The notes below the pieces were generated by a model. The model did not search any database and was not told where the DNA came from. It saw nothing but the letters and a program-made list of their open reading frames with translations. A stretch of DNA of 64,000 nucleotides, taken from assembly GCA_015179025.1 (NCBI GenBank), contig WHUX01000003.1, positions 62,001 through 126,000 on the forward strand, in the 5' to 3' direction. How positions within the stretch are numbered: the stretch's first letter is position 1; each line of letters starts with the position of its first letter. Made by a program: the position numbers and the translations under genes. The DNA comes from Terfezia claveryi. Its lineage: Eukaryota; Ascomycota; Pezizomycetes; Pezizales; Pezizaceae. This document shows, piece by piece, positions 1-12,367 of this stretch.

Positions 1-3000
1 GCCACTGAGTTACCGAGGAAAAAAGCTCCAAGGGAATAGTCACTGTATGTGGTATCCTCGTCCCCAGGGTATTTTTTTTGACGCAATATATGTAGTTCTA
101 GGCCATCCCTGTTCGCATAGCAAACTCAAAGCACCGGCCACGATTGCCCCCTTTTGGAAGAGTCGAACAAAACGCCTCAGCTTTGCTCGCTGCTTAAGAC
201 CGTCAAAGACATCAAAATCTATCAGACTTACTCCCCATATATATTTTTCTCTGAATATGTTTTTTTTTTCAATGGAAAATCCCAAAAACTAACAGCACAT
301 AATCCGCACTCAATGCATTACATATTTCTATGTAAGAGTTACATGATAACCATATCCCCCCCAACTTTGCAGAGCTCTACAACACGCAAAATTCGGTTTC
401 TGACTTTGAAACAGCGATATGCCAGAGAAATAGGTAACCTCCCTTGAATTTTTTATTTTTTATATTTTTCTTATTTTTGAGAAGGTTGATCTTTGACAAT
501 ATACATATTCGAAAATTGGGGCAGTTTTGGTGTCTGTATATTGCCAAGGTGTAGCCAAAGTTAGTCAGAGTGGGATGTTCCGAAAACCATTAGGTCGATT
601 CACGGGTATAGTCCGAGTGGGTAGGCGTAGGCATTCTTCGACGTGATCGACCGGCACATGGACACTGATACTTGTCATGTTTACTGCAAGAGTATAGTAT
701 TTAAATATAACCAGACTACTCAGGTAACCTATGCTTCGTTCTTGACCAGTGAATATAATAATAAGGAGTTGCAACCATTCACTCATCCCCATACGACTGG
801 AAGAAACGGTAGTCCAGCCATGTGATCAATGGGAAATTAAAGTACATGCAAGCCATAGAGCTGGGGTTTTAAAACCAGACTTACGGAAAGTCTCGATATT
901 CGCAAAAAAAAAAAACGTTCTTGAATTCTGGCTATTTTAGAAGTGCCTGATCGGAAATACGGGGAAAATAAGAATTATTATCGCTTGCTTTATAAAGTAA
1001 CCTCAAAGCCCCTACACAAGATGTCTACAATTGATGATGTGATTGAACTTGCAGTGCAGAATTTCTGGGAGGCATCCAAGTATCCCACGCTCCCTCTGAG
1101 CTGCAGCAGCAGAGGTTTACAGATGAAATTATTGCTACTACTAAAAGAGATCCTTTGGAAGCAGCCCTCTATCATTGTCCTACGTTTTTTTTAAGTTTGG
1201 GTAGGATAAATGTAGTGGAGCTGCCAACTTCGTAGGGGCATCCTTTCTTTCTCATTCTCATTTTCCTAACGGTTGAACCAGCGATTCAGTGGAACGTGCA
1301 TTAATATCTGGGATATATAGTCAATGGTATATATTACTGCACATACCATGTCTCCCCTTCTTGATGTCCTCATGGTCCCCCTGACTGAGACCGAATAGGA
1401 GTAATGAGTGTACTTAAAAAAAATAATTATAATAATAATAAATTAAAATTAAAAAAAAAAAAATCCGCTTCTCATAGGCCGAACTTTTAGAGAAGCATTG
1501 GACTACGGATATAGACTTAAGACAAAAAAGAGTAAAGAAACTTCATAATATCTATCGGTCTATATTTTTTTCTTCTGAGGGGTTATCGTGGGGTTTTAGA
1601 ACTTCAAATTGAGCTTTTGTGGTTTCAGAATGCAATCACTCAAAGTGATACCAGCTGAAAGAATGCAACGAATAGCGTTGGTACTCTCACGGTGAATGCC
1701 ATCAACGAAACGAAAGGAAGGTTTATCATTGTCGTATATTGGAATACTCAGAGTCACAGGATATCCATGGAAGCAAATCTACGTTTCTTTCAAATCATTG
1801 ACTTGGTTCTTTACACCAGATGAGTTCCAATGCTGGATGATTTCATAGTTCTGAACAAGACACGACGATATACAGTAAGGGATTGTTAGAGTGACAGGAG
1901 GCACGGAAGAATTCATTATAACGCAGGATCTGGGTTTTGGTCGAGGAAGAAAAAGGATATTCTCATGAGTGGGGATAATGAACAGTAGTGTATGCTCGCG
2001 TAAGATGGAGGTATAAATTTAGTAACGATGGGTTAAGAAAATGGAATGGTCATATACGCCGCAGTGAGCAATGAAGGATAGTGCAGCCGAGTATTCTTTT
2101 TGTCGTATTATAAGAAACAAAATAAAACGGAGGCATCGGCTACATAGGAGGATTAACCGGGGTGATTTGTTTTCTCTTATGTCAGACAGATATGTACATA
2201 TCACCACCAAAAATGGTCGACGTCTAACTAGTTATATGCCAGGACTCTCACATCCGAGACACACGGTATCTCTCCCGTACCTACGGAGTACACTTCCTAT
2301 CATACGTAAGTACGCTCCCCAAATCCCGCCATTACAGGGATTCCCCAGTCACCAGCAGACGGGCTCTTGGGGGAGCGGGCAAGCTGATACACATTCGTAT
2401 GATGTCTACTCGTATTTGGTGTTTATATATTGGCACCTACCCAAGTACTTTTATGAAGAGTGCTCGAGCTGGCACTGTGAGCTCAAACTGACTTGACTTC
2501 GATCGCCCTGCAAACAAGTACCTTAGGCACGGTGGTGAGAAAAATGCTGGAGGTGGGAGTTGGAGGGTGCCAATCAGCAAAAACGTTTCTGGTATTGGAC
2601 AAAACTGTCCGGGCACGAGTACAACCTCATCGACATTAATCCGCTGGGAATATCTTTCATCACCTCATACTGTACCTCCTTTGATGTCGTCAGACGTCAA
2701 TCGCGACTCACATATATTAGTACATGCACATAGGTGTACTCAGCCTTATGACACGATCAGCCTCAGCTGCGGCTATCTCGAACTTCAGCTTGCCTCGTCC
2801 TGCTTTCATTGGACGAACTCTCATGATCAGCCTGCCCAGCGGCACGGGTTCGTGTTCCCTGTCATTGCCAAACAAACCCTGCAAGGCGACGATATAAAAG
2901 ACGGCATTTGGCCGACATACCTTGCCATATTACTTTTGTTTCCTTGGATATCAAATCATCTCGTCCCGTCTCATCGTTTCCCATATCCTCTTCCCCTGGG

Positions 3001-3053
3001 AGCGTTCTCCCCTGTCTGATTAAATACCCATATATCCTGTACATCCATCCTAG
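1..3053. other. gene-poor interval upstream of the lipase gene
   Basis: No supportable gene is visible. Open frames here, the longest 141 codons at 2071-2496 (+), lack recognisable motifs, good start context or splice signals, and I do not call them. The stretch holds homopolymer runs and one LINE 3' tail remnant near 1.37-1.46 kb, listed separately. Confidence 0.6.
1367..1463 (+). repeat. LINE/SINE 3'-tail remnant
   Basis: A short copy of the 3' end shared with the LINE that ends at 59882. The order is CTCATG, a hairpin (GGTC at 1374-1377 pairing with GACC at 1389-1392), the constant motif GAATAGGAGTA, then an A-rich tail with TAA-type degeneration. No clear target-site duplication was found, so the 5' limit is uncertain. 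Confidence 0.55.
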
Positions 3054-3066
3054 TATATATAAAAAA
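3054..3066 (+). promoter_or_regulatory. TATA-like element of the lipase gene
   Basis: The sequence TATATATAAAAAA lies about 70-80 bp upstream of the ATG chosen at 3137. Spacing and sequence suit a fungal core promoter. AT-rich sequence is common nearby, so this is only a candidate. Confidence 0.35.
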
Positions 3067-3136
3067 TTCGATTCGGACGGTTGGGTTGCTGTTAAACGCT
3101 GTGGGTTATATACTTACTCACCCCCAAACCACCACA

Positions 3137-5308
3137 ATGCACCTCCCAAACCAAAATCCCGCCTTCTCCGAACTTGACCGGCTAGCAGACTGTCTCTCCG
3201 CCGCCAACGACAAACCCACCGGCACTGTCGATCCCAAGCGATATCCCATCGTTCTTGGTTCGTTTCCCCGCATTCTCTAAACTGCTTATACACTCAGGGC
3301 TAATGATGTGTGTAGTACCGGGGTTCTTGGGATGGGCGTCCCCTGTGTTTGGATACAGCTATTTCGGAGGGCTGGTTAATTTGGCGGAGGTCCTTGCGAG
3401 CAAAGGATGGAGCGTTATTTGCCCGGAGGTGGGCCCCGTGAGTAGTAATTGGGAGAGGGCCTGTGAGCTGTATGCGCAGTTGTCGAGAGGAAGGTAGGTT
3501 TATATATCTCATCTTACACTTATAGCTGCCCCTCCCAAGGGTGCGGGAAGAGCTTCTTTGCTAACATCCTACTTCCCAGCATGGATGGCACCACCTACGA
3601 TATCCAGGTCGACTACGGTGTCTCCCCTCCCGGCACCGATGTCTTCTACTCCTATCCCCCGCCTCTCCGCCGCCAAGCCTCCTGCTTCAACCTCCCCTCC
3701 ACCTGGCGCTGGAGCCCGTCCTCCCCCGTGCACTTTATTGCGCACTCCCAAGGCGGAAACACTTGCCGGTACCTTATCCACCTCCTCGAGCGCGGCTGGT
3801 CTGCCGAAGGTTCATCCTACTTCACCGAACCGAAACTCGGGTGGGTCAAATCCCTAACTACACTTGCTACACCACATAATGGGACTAGTATCATACCTGT
3901 GCTAGATGCCCTAGGGGACCTTGAGGATGTGCTACTTAATAAAATCATTTGTGCCGCGAGTTTCATGCAGCAGAAGGACCGCACGTACGATTTCTGCCTT
4001 GATCATAGGGGGTTAAGCCCTCCTCCTCCCCCTAGTGATGGTGAAGAGCCAGTAGATTTCTTAACGTACGTTGCGCAGGTGAGCGCTCCCGACGGAGCGC
4101 TCACGAGGTGGAGACAATCGACGTATAATGGGTTTTACGACAACTCGATTATAGGGGTGGTGGGAGATTTGAACAAGATAATAACTAAGCCGAGTGAGGA
4201 TGTGTATTATTTCACGTTGAGCTTTGCTGCGACGGTGGAGGTGCCAGAGCTGGGGCTAGAGATGGAGGACATATTGACGCTGTCGGAGGGTATTGTGAAG
4301 GGGATTGGGGGGTGGTTTGAGAAGTTGGGCTTAGGGGGCGTGTTGGAGAAGGTGGTAGGGCTGGCGGGGGCCGGCGGGGGGGTACCTCCGCCGGTGCCAT
4401 CGCCCGTGGAGGGAGAAGTGGTGGTGGAGGCAGCAGCGGCAGCTGGGACGGCGTCGGAGGTGGAAACACCGACATCGGTATCGACGGTGCAGGGGTTGGT
4501 AGGTAAGTTATCCGGGTCAGTGTCAAGTAAACTCTCCGCTTCATTCCTATCCAAGATAAGCATTTCCTCCCCCACCACCTCGAAACCCCCGCCAGCCTGG
4601 GCATCCACCACCGCCAACCCATCCCCGCTCCCCTACGCCAACCGCGGTCTCACCGCTGCCTACCACTCCGCCCTGAACTCCGCGTATGCTCCTACCACCA
4701 CCTCCACCCCAACGACCGCCTCCACCCGCCGCTTCCTTCTCGCCTTCCTCACCTCCCTCTTCGGGCCCACCCTCCAAGGCATCGCCACCTTCGCCCTCTC
4801 CCGGCTCAACCTACGACTTGCCGCCTCAAAATCTTCCCACACAAGTACCGTAACCTTCCCCATTCCCTTCCCTGCACCAAACTCGGCTATCCCTCGCTTA
4901 GACATCAATCCTTTATTCCTCCCCGTTGTATACCCAATGTGCGGATACGTCCTCTCCGCAACCGAGAAAGAACTCATTTCTGCAGCAGGCGGACCCACTT
5001 TGGATGCGCTCTGGCGTGAACACGATGGGGTTGTCCCGACGGTGTCTATGTGTGGGCCGTTCGGGGAGGGGAATGTGGTAGTTAGTGTAGAGGATATTGT
5101 GAGTGAGGGGCATATAGGGATGGAAGAGGGGGGGAGGGGGTTGAAGGGGAAGTGGGTCGATTTAGGGAAATGTGCATGGTGGGATCATGCGGACTGTATC
5201 GGGAGTTGTGTTAATCCTGTTACAGTGGGGGAGGTTGTGATGCTGTATGAGAGGCTTGGGAGGCTGTTGAGTGTGTTGCCTGTCGATAGGGGTGAAGCGG
5301 AGAGATGA
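3137..5308 (+). CDS. triacylglycerol lipase, family I.5-like alpha/beta hydrolase (3 exons)
   Basis: Probable intracellular lipase or esterase cleaving acylglycerol ester bonds. Exons are 3137-3257, 3316-3493 and 3580-5308; introns of 58 and 86 bp begin GT and end AG, with branch sites GCTAATG and CTAAC. Joining them gives 675 residues and restores the oxyanion segment VPGFLGW across intron 1. The nucleophile elbow is AHSQGG (Ser about 156). The conserved TLATPHNG segment follows, then Asp about 582 in REHDGVVP and His about 636 in WWDHADC. This order matches the lipase family of staphylococcal and Geobacillus lipases and their fungal relatives. The ATG at 3137 has a good context (ACCACAATG). 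No signal peptide or membrane segment is seen. Odd feature: a low-complexity Pro/Ala/Ser/Thr-rich insertion at about residues 365-500 separates the nucleophile half from the Asp/His half and makes the protein longer than bacterial members (about 400). Family assignment is firm; exact substrate is unknown. Confidence 0.88.
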
Positions 5309-8300
5309 GGTGCGATGGAGGGTGTACCCACTATGTAGATGCGTGGTACGGGGAGTGGCGATGGATGTTATTGTTCTCACTTGTGATTTCACTTTTTGCA
5401 TGTTAACGTTGGGATTTATAGGTATATGTCTATTAGTATATTGTCAAAAGCTTCTTGTTTTTTTTGGTTTTCCGACAGTTCGTTTCTCCCCTCCTCGAGT
5501 TTTCATTTTTTTTTTTTTTTTTTTTTTTTTCCTTCTTTTCACACACGGTGGTTTGCTTAGTTTATTACGAGTTAAAATATTGGCGGTTATATATTATTTT
5601 CGATATGTACTTTGACTACACATGGGCTTTGAGGTCTACGAGACAGAGAAGTATGGAGAATAGGGTACGAAGTATATATAAACAGTATCTAAAAATAAAA
5701 TTGCCTTATTCATTTCACCAGAGATATTTCAATTGCTCGCATTCTTTGATAATTCCCAACCAATTCAGCCCCCGGGCTATCTATACACAGTTTTTCAAAA
5801 AACTTGAGGATACATTACATATAATCATATGTAGTTCCGCATGTTTTTTTTTTTCATTGTGGGTAAATTGATTATAAGCAGGCAGGAAGGAAGTTATTAC
5901 TTAGTATTTGGAAAGGAGGAACAAAGGATTAGACAATTATTCCATTGAATACTTGATTTATTTTCGTTCCGACACTCCCAGCTTCAATTCAAGCACAGCT
6001 CTCTCTTTGCTAGCTTAGATAATCTACACCGTTCTGGAGAGAAAAAGAATACACTGTACGGTTCTAGATTTATTCATATGCCTAGACATGGATTAAGATA
6101 CCAATGTAGAGATATGTTGTATTTTTCGTTTGATTGTGGAGGCAGGAAGTTGTATAAATGATAGTAAACAAGAATAAATTATTGCCAAGGGGGAATATTT
6201 CATGACGCACTTATTACGATTGTGACTTATCATTAGGGTTAGTAAACTCATTTACTCACCATTTTCAATCTCCATGTTGACTATGGGGAAGATACGAACG
6301 GTAATCCCTGTCCTCACTCCCCCAACACACACATATCTGGCGTGCAAGGTCATGAAACAACTAAAATAAGAAAAATGCCGTAAAAAAAAACAAGCAAGGT
6401 AGGCAGCTCAGCACACACAAGGTAAAGAAACAGGATAATGAAAAATCCAACGATAAGGTTAGCCGTCCACTTCCGTTCGGCATCCGTAATCTCTACAGCC
6501 CGCGTTCCTGATCTCTTGGAGAGTCATAGAGTAATACAGACTCTGGGACGGAATGGTGACTGGTAGGTATGCTTTGCTGGCACAGCTCGGAGGTAATTTC
6601 ATTTGGTTTTCGGATGGAGCAAATAATAAATAATAGTCACTGAAAGAAATACATATATATTAGAAGCGGGAGAATAGTATGCATGCTAAAACTTGCCCCA
6701 ATAAACTAGCCCAAAACTTGAATTGAATTCAAATTCTTCCTCTTTGATCATGGGCAAGCCGAAAGAAGGAAAGCTGCGTTTGCAGCATGTGAGCGGTACT
6801 GTACTGGAGAGGGTTACGAAACGGAGACATAGACCTCCTAAATTATGACCCTAGGAATTGCATGCAATATTCCACATAACCTAATCCTGCCTTATTTACA
6901 AATCTTAACTGGGTTATGCATAGATTCATTGCTCCCATCTATATCGTGTCCTCATTGCAGACCCTCCCTGAGTTCTAGATTAATTCTTTGGGGAATGTTA
7001 TAGATTAGCAATATAATACCTACCAGTTGCAGGGGGGTGGGGTGAGGTTCGAATCAATTCTATGGTGAGTAATTTCAAGTTTTAGAGTGAATATCGCAGT
7101 AGGTGTACGTGACAGACCAGTGTAGGTAGTTACTGCAAGTTCATGTAGAAATCGTTCTACGCCATTCACTCATTCGCGAGGATAATGTAGTATATTCGTA
7201 TACTATATTAGAGAAGCCGCTTGCTTAATAATTCCACATCATATGAAAGTGAGGAAATCCGTCCGTCTTAAATACCCCGCTGACCTTCCTAGATACCTAT
7301 ACATAGCAACCCTGAAGCGCCCAAATCTCACTCAGCCGTGCATTCCTTTTGCAGTCCGCGTACCCTGAGTCGTCCTATTACCCTTGTCAGTTACTGACCA
7401 TCAGAGGGAGGGGGGGAGGAGGAGGATGTTATTGGTTCTGGGGCTGACGGCTAGTATGGCAATGTTGTTCTTGGGAGTCATTCCAGAGTTAAGTTGCGGT
7501 ATATGCCTCAATCACTGCATGAAGTCCAAGGCCAAAGCACTCCGTGATTGTAGCTGATGGGACATGGGGATCAATATCATTTCCGTCTCAAGTTCCTCCA
7601 CTCTAGCCAAACTCCATCTGGCATCGATATCAACCCTTGCCGCTGCGTAAGATCATGTAATAACAATATTCCTCCCACCTTCTATTCAACCCTCGGCTTC
7701 CGGTGACGGGCTCCACAGCAATCCACTAAACTCCCTTCGAGCTTCTTATGGCATGATTACCTGACTCTTCAGATCCTCAAAGCGTTTCCCCAAACCCGCC
7801 CAGATCGACCCCCGCTTGATGACTGCCTTTATGCATACAAGTTCTCTGGTGACGTTCAAAGTATGCTTGCAAGAATAGTCCTTTCCAGAAGAACCAACCC
7901 CCCCCTTAGCACCGCCATGAGCTTCGGGCATTAGTTCCGGCCACCATGACAGTTTTCGGAGGAAAGACATAGCCCGTCGTCCCGCTAGTTCTCCTCCAGA
8001 TTCCGGATTCTGGTTTCATTTTGAACGCAGGATTTAGAGGCGTTTTGGTGAGTTTGTGGCTGTTGGAGTGCAGGTGGGCCTTGAATCAGTGAAGTAACTA
8101 GGTATTTCTCCACGTCAGCTTTTGAGTCCAGTAATGAGTTCCAGTCGTACAAATGAAAGTAACAATTGGTCCCGCAAGGATGCTTCGGACTTCATCATAT
8201 CATCCACTAGAAACCCAATGGAACGTGGCAAACGTTGTGTATGTATGTCAAGTGCGGGGCGGGGGGGGCATAATCCCATACTCTCACACAAGCTTTTGCC

Positions 8301-9858
8301 GGCAGTTATTCTCAGGTCCCTTTCCGAGGTAATTACAGGGCTTTACCCTTAAGCCTTTACAAAATTAGTTCAAGTATGCGTGCTCAAGCTCACAGCCACA
8401 GATATTCCATGAGTGCCGCAGAGTTTTCGCAGACCAGTACGCTACGGTATGGAGGAATGGCGAGGCAATAGGGTCGAGTAAACTCGCATAGTCGCACAGG
8501 CATGCACGTATCGTACGCTGGCTCTTATACAGGCTATCTTCCTTGATCGTAACGGTACTTTACCATCACCCTAAAGTAGAGTACTCTACCCCACAGGAGA
8601 CGGAAGTTGATTCATAAAATTCAAATCATGAACCACAGAAATTCGAGATTCGAGCTTACATATAGTTTTACACGTGAATCAGAACGGGGAAACGGTACTC
8701 CGTATCTCAACCTATTATTTATTTATTTATCGGATGTATCACATCTGACTATGGCTTGGATACGAAACAAAGTAAGTAATGACTCCATGTCAGACCGATT
8801 TCGGAGAACCATACGAATAAGTTAGGGCGGTTAGTAGATCAATAAAAATATAATCAATATGATTCAGAAGAGAATCATACTCCCCTGCGGGATCTGTCCA
8901 AGTATGTAGTCCCAGCACCCGTATTAGACGGGTTGCGGATAGGTCGGCAAGTGGCTGCACGGATATTCGGGATCGATTGCATAATGCTTGTACCATAGAT
9001 TTGGGGGGGTCGTCATTCACCGACCCCTGGGTAACGTTGATCTCCAACACTACTGAAAGAAGGTGTGACTTGTCGTCACCAAAATTTGAGACTTTTCTCT
9101 CCTTTTGTTTTGAAAGCCCCATCTAAGCTTCTTTGGTATTCTTCGTCCTGTTGCAAACGCTTCTCTACGGTACCTATAGATATGGCCCCCCTTATCAGTA
9201 ACTAATTATTCAAGCTTTTAATCCCTCTGTTCATGGGGCTAAAGTAACCCAATACGTAAAGGATAACCTTGATCCTTACCTATTCCAATATCAGGCAATC
9301 TCAACTGGAGCAATATCCGGTCAATCATTTATTCAGCCCAGCCGAAGTACACCAAACGACTTGTAGGCAGGAGGACTACAGACACCTATCATCAGCCGTA
9401 ATTCTTCTTCAGCTCCAACCCACCTCCGATATCGTTCTACATTTATTATCAATAACGTGCCAGCCTTGTGCGAAGTTCGAGTCAATAGCTCCCTAATTTG
9501 CTTTATAAGACATAGGCTGCACACCATACCAAGGCGTCAAAATATGTGCCAACACAATGCGCCAAACAAAGCAAACATTTTCATTTGTTTCAAACTCCTG
9601 TGGTTCCTTGGGCGCTAATTTTGCACCGAAAGAACAAAATAGGGTGCCCAAGGAAGGTACTGTAGTTAACGGTCATATCCAAAGGTTGAGTTTTGGGGAT
9701 GGTCATAGATACATACCTAAGTTTTCAGAGCCAACCTGGCCATGGACATAGGTATATAACTGAGTTAAATGGCGCAACTACCATAAACATTACTTCCACA
9801 AGACTCGGGCAGCTCTAGATTTTAAAGAAAAAATCCAAGGCAAATACAATAACCAAAC
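5309..9858. other. intergenic interval, no supported gene
   Basis: Contains the lipase 3' flank with a T tract near 5.51-5.53 kb and AT-rich DNA with scattered short open frames. I saw no coding motifs, tRNA fold or transposon termini that I could defend. The 110-codon minus-strand frame at 8790-9122 has no recognisable domain. Confidence 0.5.
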
Positions 9859-10155
9859 ATGTCAGCACTTAGCATCAAATTGAGCCGCCAGCTCCGGAAC
9901 TTCACAAACGGCAATAAAATAATCACCAATGATAAAGATAAGGAATATACCTGGCACTTCGGGAGTCTAAAGTATAATTTGTCTCAGGGTGTGGAGAATC
10001 GTGTTGTTAATGCCATTGTAACGAAATGGGAGCAGGAAGGCATTGAAGACATCGGGAATTTTCAAAGTAGATTGGGGATGAGGCATGAGGCGGTTGTTAC
10101 AATGGTTCAGGGCCTGGTGAATACAGATCTTCAAGGTTTTTTTGGGGTTGCATGA
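9859..10155 (+). CDS. small hypothetical protein (98 aa)
   Basis: A 98-codon frame opening with ATG in a good context (AACCAAACATG). It encodes a soluble, mixed-charge product with a KWEQEGIEDIGNFQSR-type helical segment in the second half. There is no signal peptide, no membrane segment and no family I recognise. It stands alone, with no neighbour to suggest a role. Even codon use and the good start context favour a real gene, but it could be a chance frame or one exon of a larger gene. Confidence 0.3.
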   Translation: MSALSIKLSRQLRNFTNGNKIITNDKDKEYTWHFGSLKYNLSQGVENRVVNAIVTKWEQEGIEDIGNFQSRLGMRHEAVVTMVQGLVNTDLQGFFGVA

Positions 10156-10951
10156 TGGAGTAAGGGAGTAGGGTAGAAGGTTGTTGAAATGAAAAGGTTT
10201 TGTCCTATCGCAAGCCTACTAATACCAGCAAATATCATTAATCATAACTCAGACTCACTAGTAGGGATTGACATTATTGTAGGGGCCTGTAAGAATACTA
10301 AAGAGTCAGATTAGGTGGAGATTGTTGAGTAGGGATCGATTTCTACAAATTAGGGATACATATAGAAATAGGCATGCAGCGAGGACCAAAGGTCCAATGA
10401 AGAAAGAGGATGTGAATACTCGAGGGCACAGTGAAGAGATAAATAGTAGACCTCAGGGTAGGAGGCGAGCAACATCAAAGGCAAAATGAACTGCTATATG
10501 ATTGGTATAAAATACATTGTCATTGAAGCCCGTTTTGGATCTGAATTATGCCAAGAAGCATGCTGTGCATAGGCATTGCATACTTAAAGATTCCCAACCG
10601 GAAAGGGGAAAGCCATGCGAAGCTGTTATTGCTTGGAATTCACGTACCGGTTCTGCAGGTTTACGGTATAGCCACGCTCCCACGCAGAGAATAGAGCGAT
10701 ATATTATGGTGACACAATGGCTTCTTGTGATTTGAGGTCTCGGCCGTAAGCTAAAAAGCAGTTGGGCGGTGGGAACCTGGATGTGGGGTCCGACGCAGAG
10801 TCGGTTGGGGAAAAAAACGAGTTTCAGATAGGAACGTAGCTGTGTGAATATATATAGACCGGGGGAAGAGGACGACAATACTCAAGACGACGTCTGTTTA
10901 AGTTCAGTCCCTGCAGCCCCCAGGAATTCTCGATGAACCTTGGCTCAGACT
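10156..10951. other. intergenic interval, no supported gene
   Basis: Nothing coding can be supported. A 110-codon minus-strand frame (10546-10878) has no recognisable motifs. Confidence 0.45.
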
Positions 10952-10965
10952 TATATATATATAAG
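10952..10965 (+). promoter_or_regulatory. TATA-like element of the CFEM-like gene
   Basis: TATATATATATAAG lies about 35-48 bp upstream of the ATG at 11000 that opens a signal-peptide-encoding frame. The position suits a core promoter. Confidence 0.35.
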
Positions 10966-10999
10966 TTATAATAAAGTACTTCTGCACTTCGGTCGCAAG

Positions 11000-11671
11000 A
11001 TGCTGTTCCTTAGGAGCTCAATCCTTCCACTACTCCTTCTCCTAACTCCTGCTATCACCGCAGGTACCAGCGAACACGACCGCCCTATCTCCTCATGCAT
11101 CTTGAACTGTCTTGCCACCTACGCTCTTGACGAAGCGACCTTCACATCAAAACCAACATACCTCTTGTTGACTGTATTAGGCAATGTCCCAAATGCGGCA
11201 TCGATAACTTCAGTCACCAAGTCCTTGGCCTTCCGGCGGATTGCGAAGCACAGCTCTATCCTGGCGCCACGCGCAGTATAACCGAAACCGAGACTCCCAC
11301 TCCTACAGAGGATAATGGTCGAAACAGACCAACTGAGACTGATGACGAGGGAGGACGGAAGACCGACGACAACGGACGTCATAATGAAGATAATTGCCGC
11401 CTTATGAGAAGCGATGATATGAACTCGACGCGGTACTGTATATTAGCTTGAGTGGTAGCTGCACGAAAACTGAGAACAACACGGCGACAATTACCGTCGC
11501 CCAACAGCTACGGAGAGTGTAACCGGCACGTGGTTTACCACTGTGACGACGAGAAATAGTAATAGGACAACGACTACTGGCCCGATTCCAACCGCTGCGG
11601 CTGCTACAGCATTCGCTCCTAGTGTACGTATTTTGGTTCTGGGAGTGCTTGCTTGGGCTTTTGCTTTATAA
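11000..11671 (+). pseudogene. CFEM-like GPI-anchored secreted protein, reading frame interrupted
   Basis: The ATG at 11000 opens a classic signal peptide (MLFLRSS, then a Leu-rich core ending TPAITA), followed by a Cys pair ISSCILNC. About 50 codons later the Cys-rich continuation (LVDCIRQCPKCG, then LPADCE) lies in another frame, open from 11131 to 11451. It runs into an acidic Ser/Thr-rich stretch (ITETETPT). A third segment, open from 11474 to the TAA at 11669-11671, ends in a Thr-rich stalk, small residues and a hydrophobic tail (VRILVLGVLAWAFAL), as in GPI signals. The order signal peptide, Cys-rich head, Ser/Thr stalk, GPI tail is that of CFEM-type cell-surface proteins. I could not find introns that rejoin the frames, so this is either a frameshifted pseudogene or a gene with atypical splicing. 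Confidence 0.4.
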
Positions 11672-12160
11672 TGGAGATGGGTTTTGGAAGTCGGTTCTGG
11701 TTTTTGTAATGAGTTTAAGATTTGGTTTTTTTTCCGGCTTGGGTATCGGCTTGGGTATCGGTTATTGTTCGGCCTGTTCATTATAAAAAGAGGATCCTTG
11801 GGACTTTATGATTTTATAACGACGGAATGGTGCTTAGGGCTTTTCTATGGAGTTTGATACTTTATATTTTTCCTTCTGTTGGTATTTCTTAGTGCTAAGC
11901 ATAATGGAATGGAAATGGAGTCTTACGGCTTGTTTTATTCAGAATTAACGTGAAATAAGATGGAGCTCCATTTCACATGTATTTTTATTGCAGGAATTTG
12001 GGCTCCTCGAGAATCTTTTCATTTTGCTTTTAAAGGACAAATTTTGTAATCCAATCTCGGAGGTGACGATGTCCGTAAGTCCCTCCATGCGGCTAAGTAT
12101 CGATATCAATCGCTGTGCGTGCTCAGTACCAGTCAGACCCAGTTTCCGGTTCTGGAGGTC

Positions 12161-12367
12161 CAGTCAGGCCCTCAGGTCATCGGCTCGTCCGTTAATGACA
12201 GCATGGGGCCTCCTCTTCCACCGGTCATCACTTGTATTTAGCGCATACGGGTCTGGCAGATTAACTTGCCTCATCCCTGAATCCAACCGGGGTTCCGGGT
12301 GGCTCCTCATGGCCCCCAACGGGGCCGCATAGGAGTACCAAGTATTTTTTTTCAAGAAAAAAAAAAA
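12161..12367 (+). repeat. SINE-like / 5'-truncated LINE 3' end
   Basis: Begins with the block CAGTCAGGCCCTC...GTCATCGGCT and GTTAATGACAGCATGGGGCC, shared with 30227 and the LINE 3' UTR at 59548. It continues through GGCAGATTAACTTGCCT to the terminal hairpin (GGCCCC 12311-12316, GGGGCC 12321-12326), GCATAGGAGTA and an impure A tail. Sequence upstream of 12161 may also belong to it. No 14-bp target duplication was found. Confidence 0.7.

Noticed and set aside
2071..2496. 141-codon plus-strand frame
   Set aside because: No recognisable domain, poor start context and no splice or promoter support.
4207..4998. Several long minus-strand frames over the lipase gene
   Set aside because: They mirror the GC-rich coding strand of the lipase exon and have no motifs of their own.
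7030..7065. Possible tRNA B box (GGTTCGAATC)
   Set aside because: The T stem does not pair and no A box or acceptor stem lies at the right distance.
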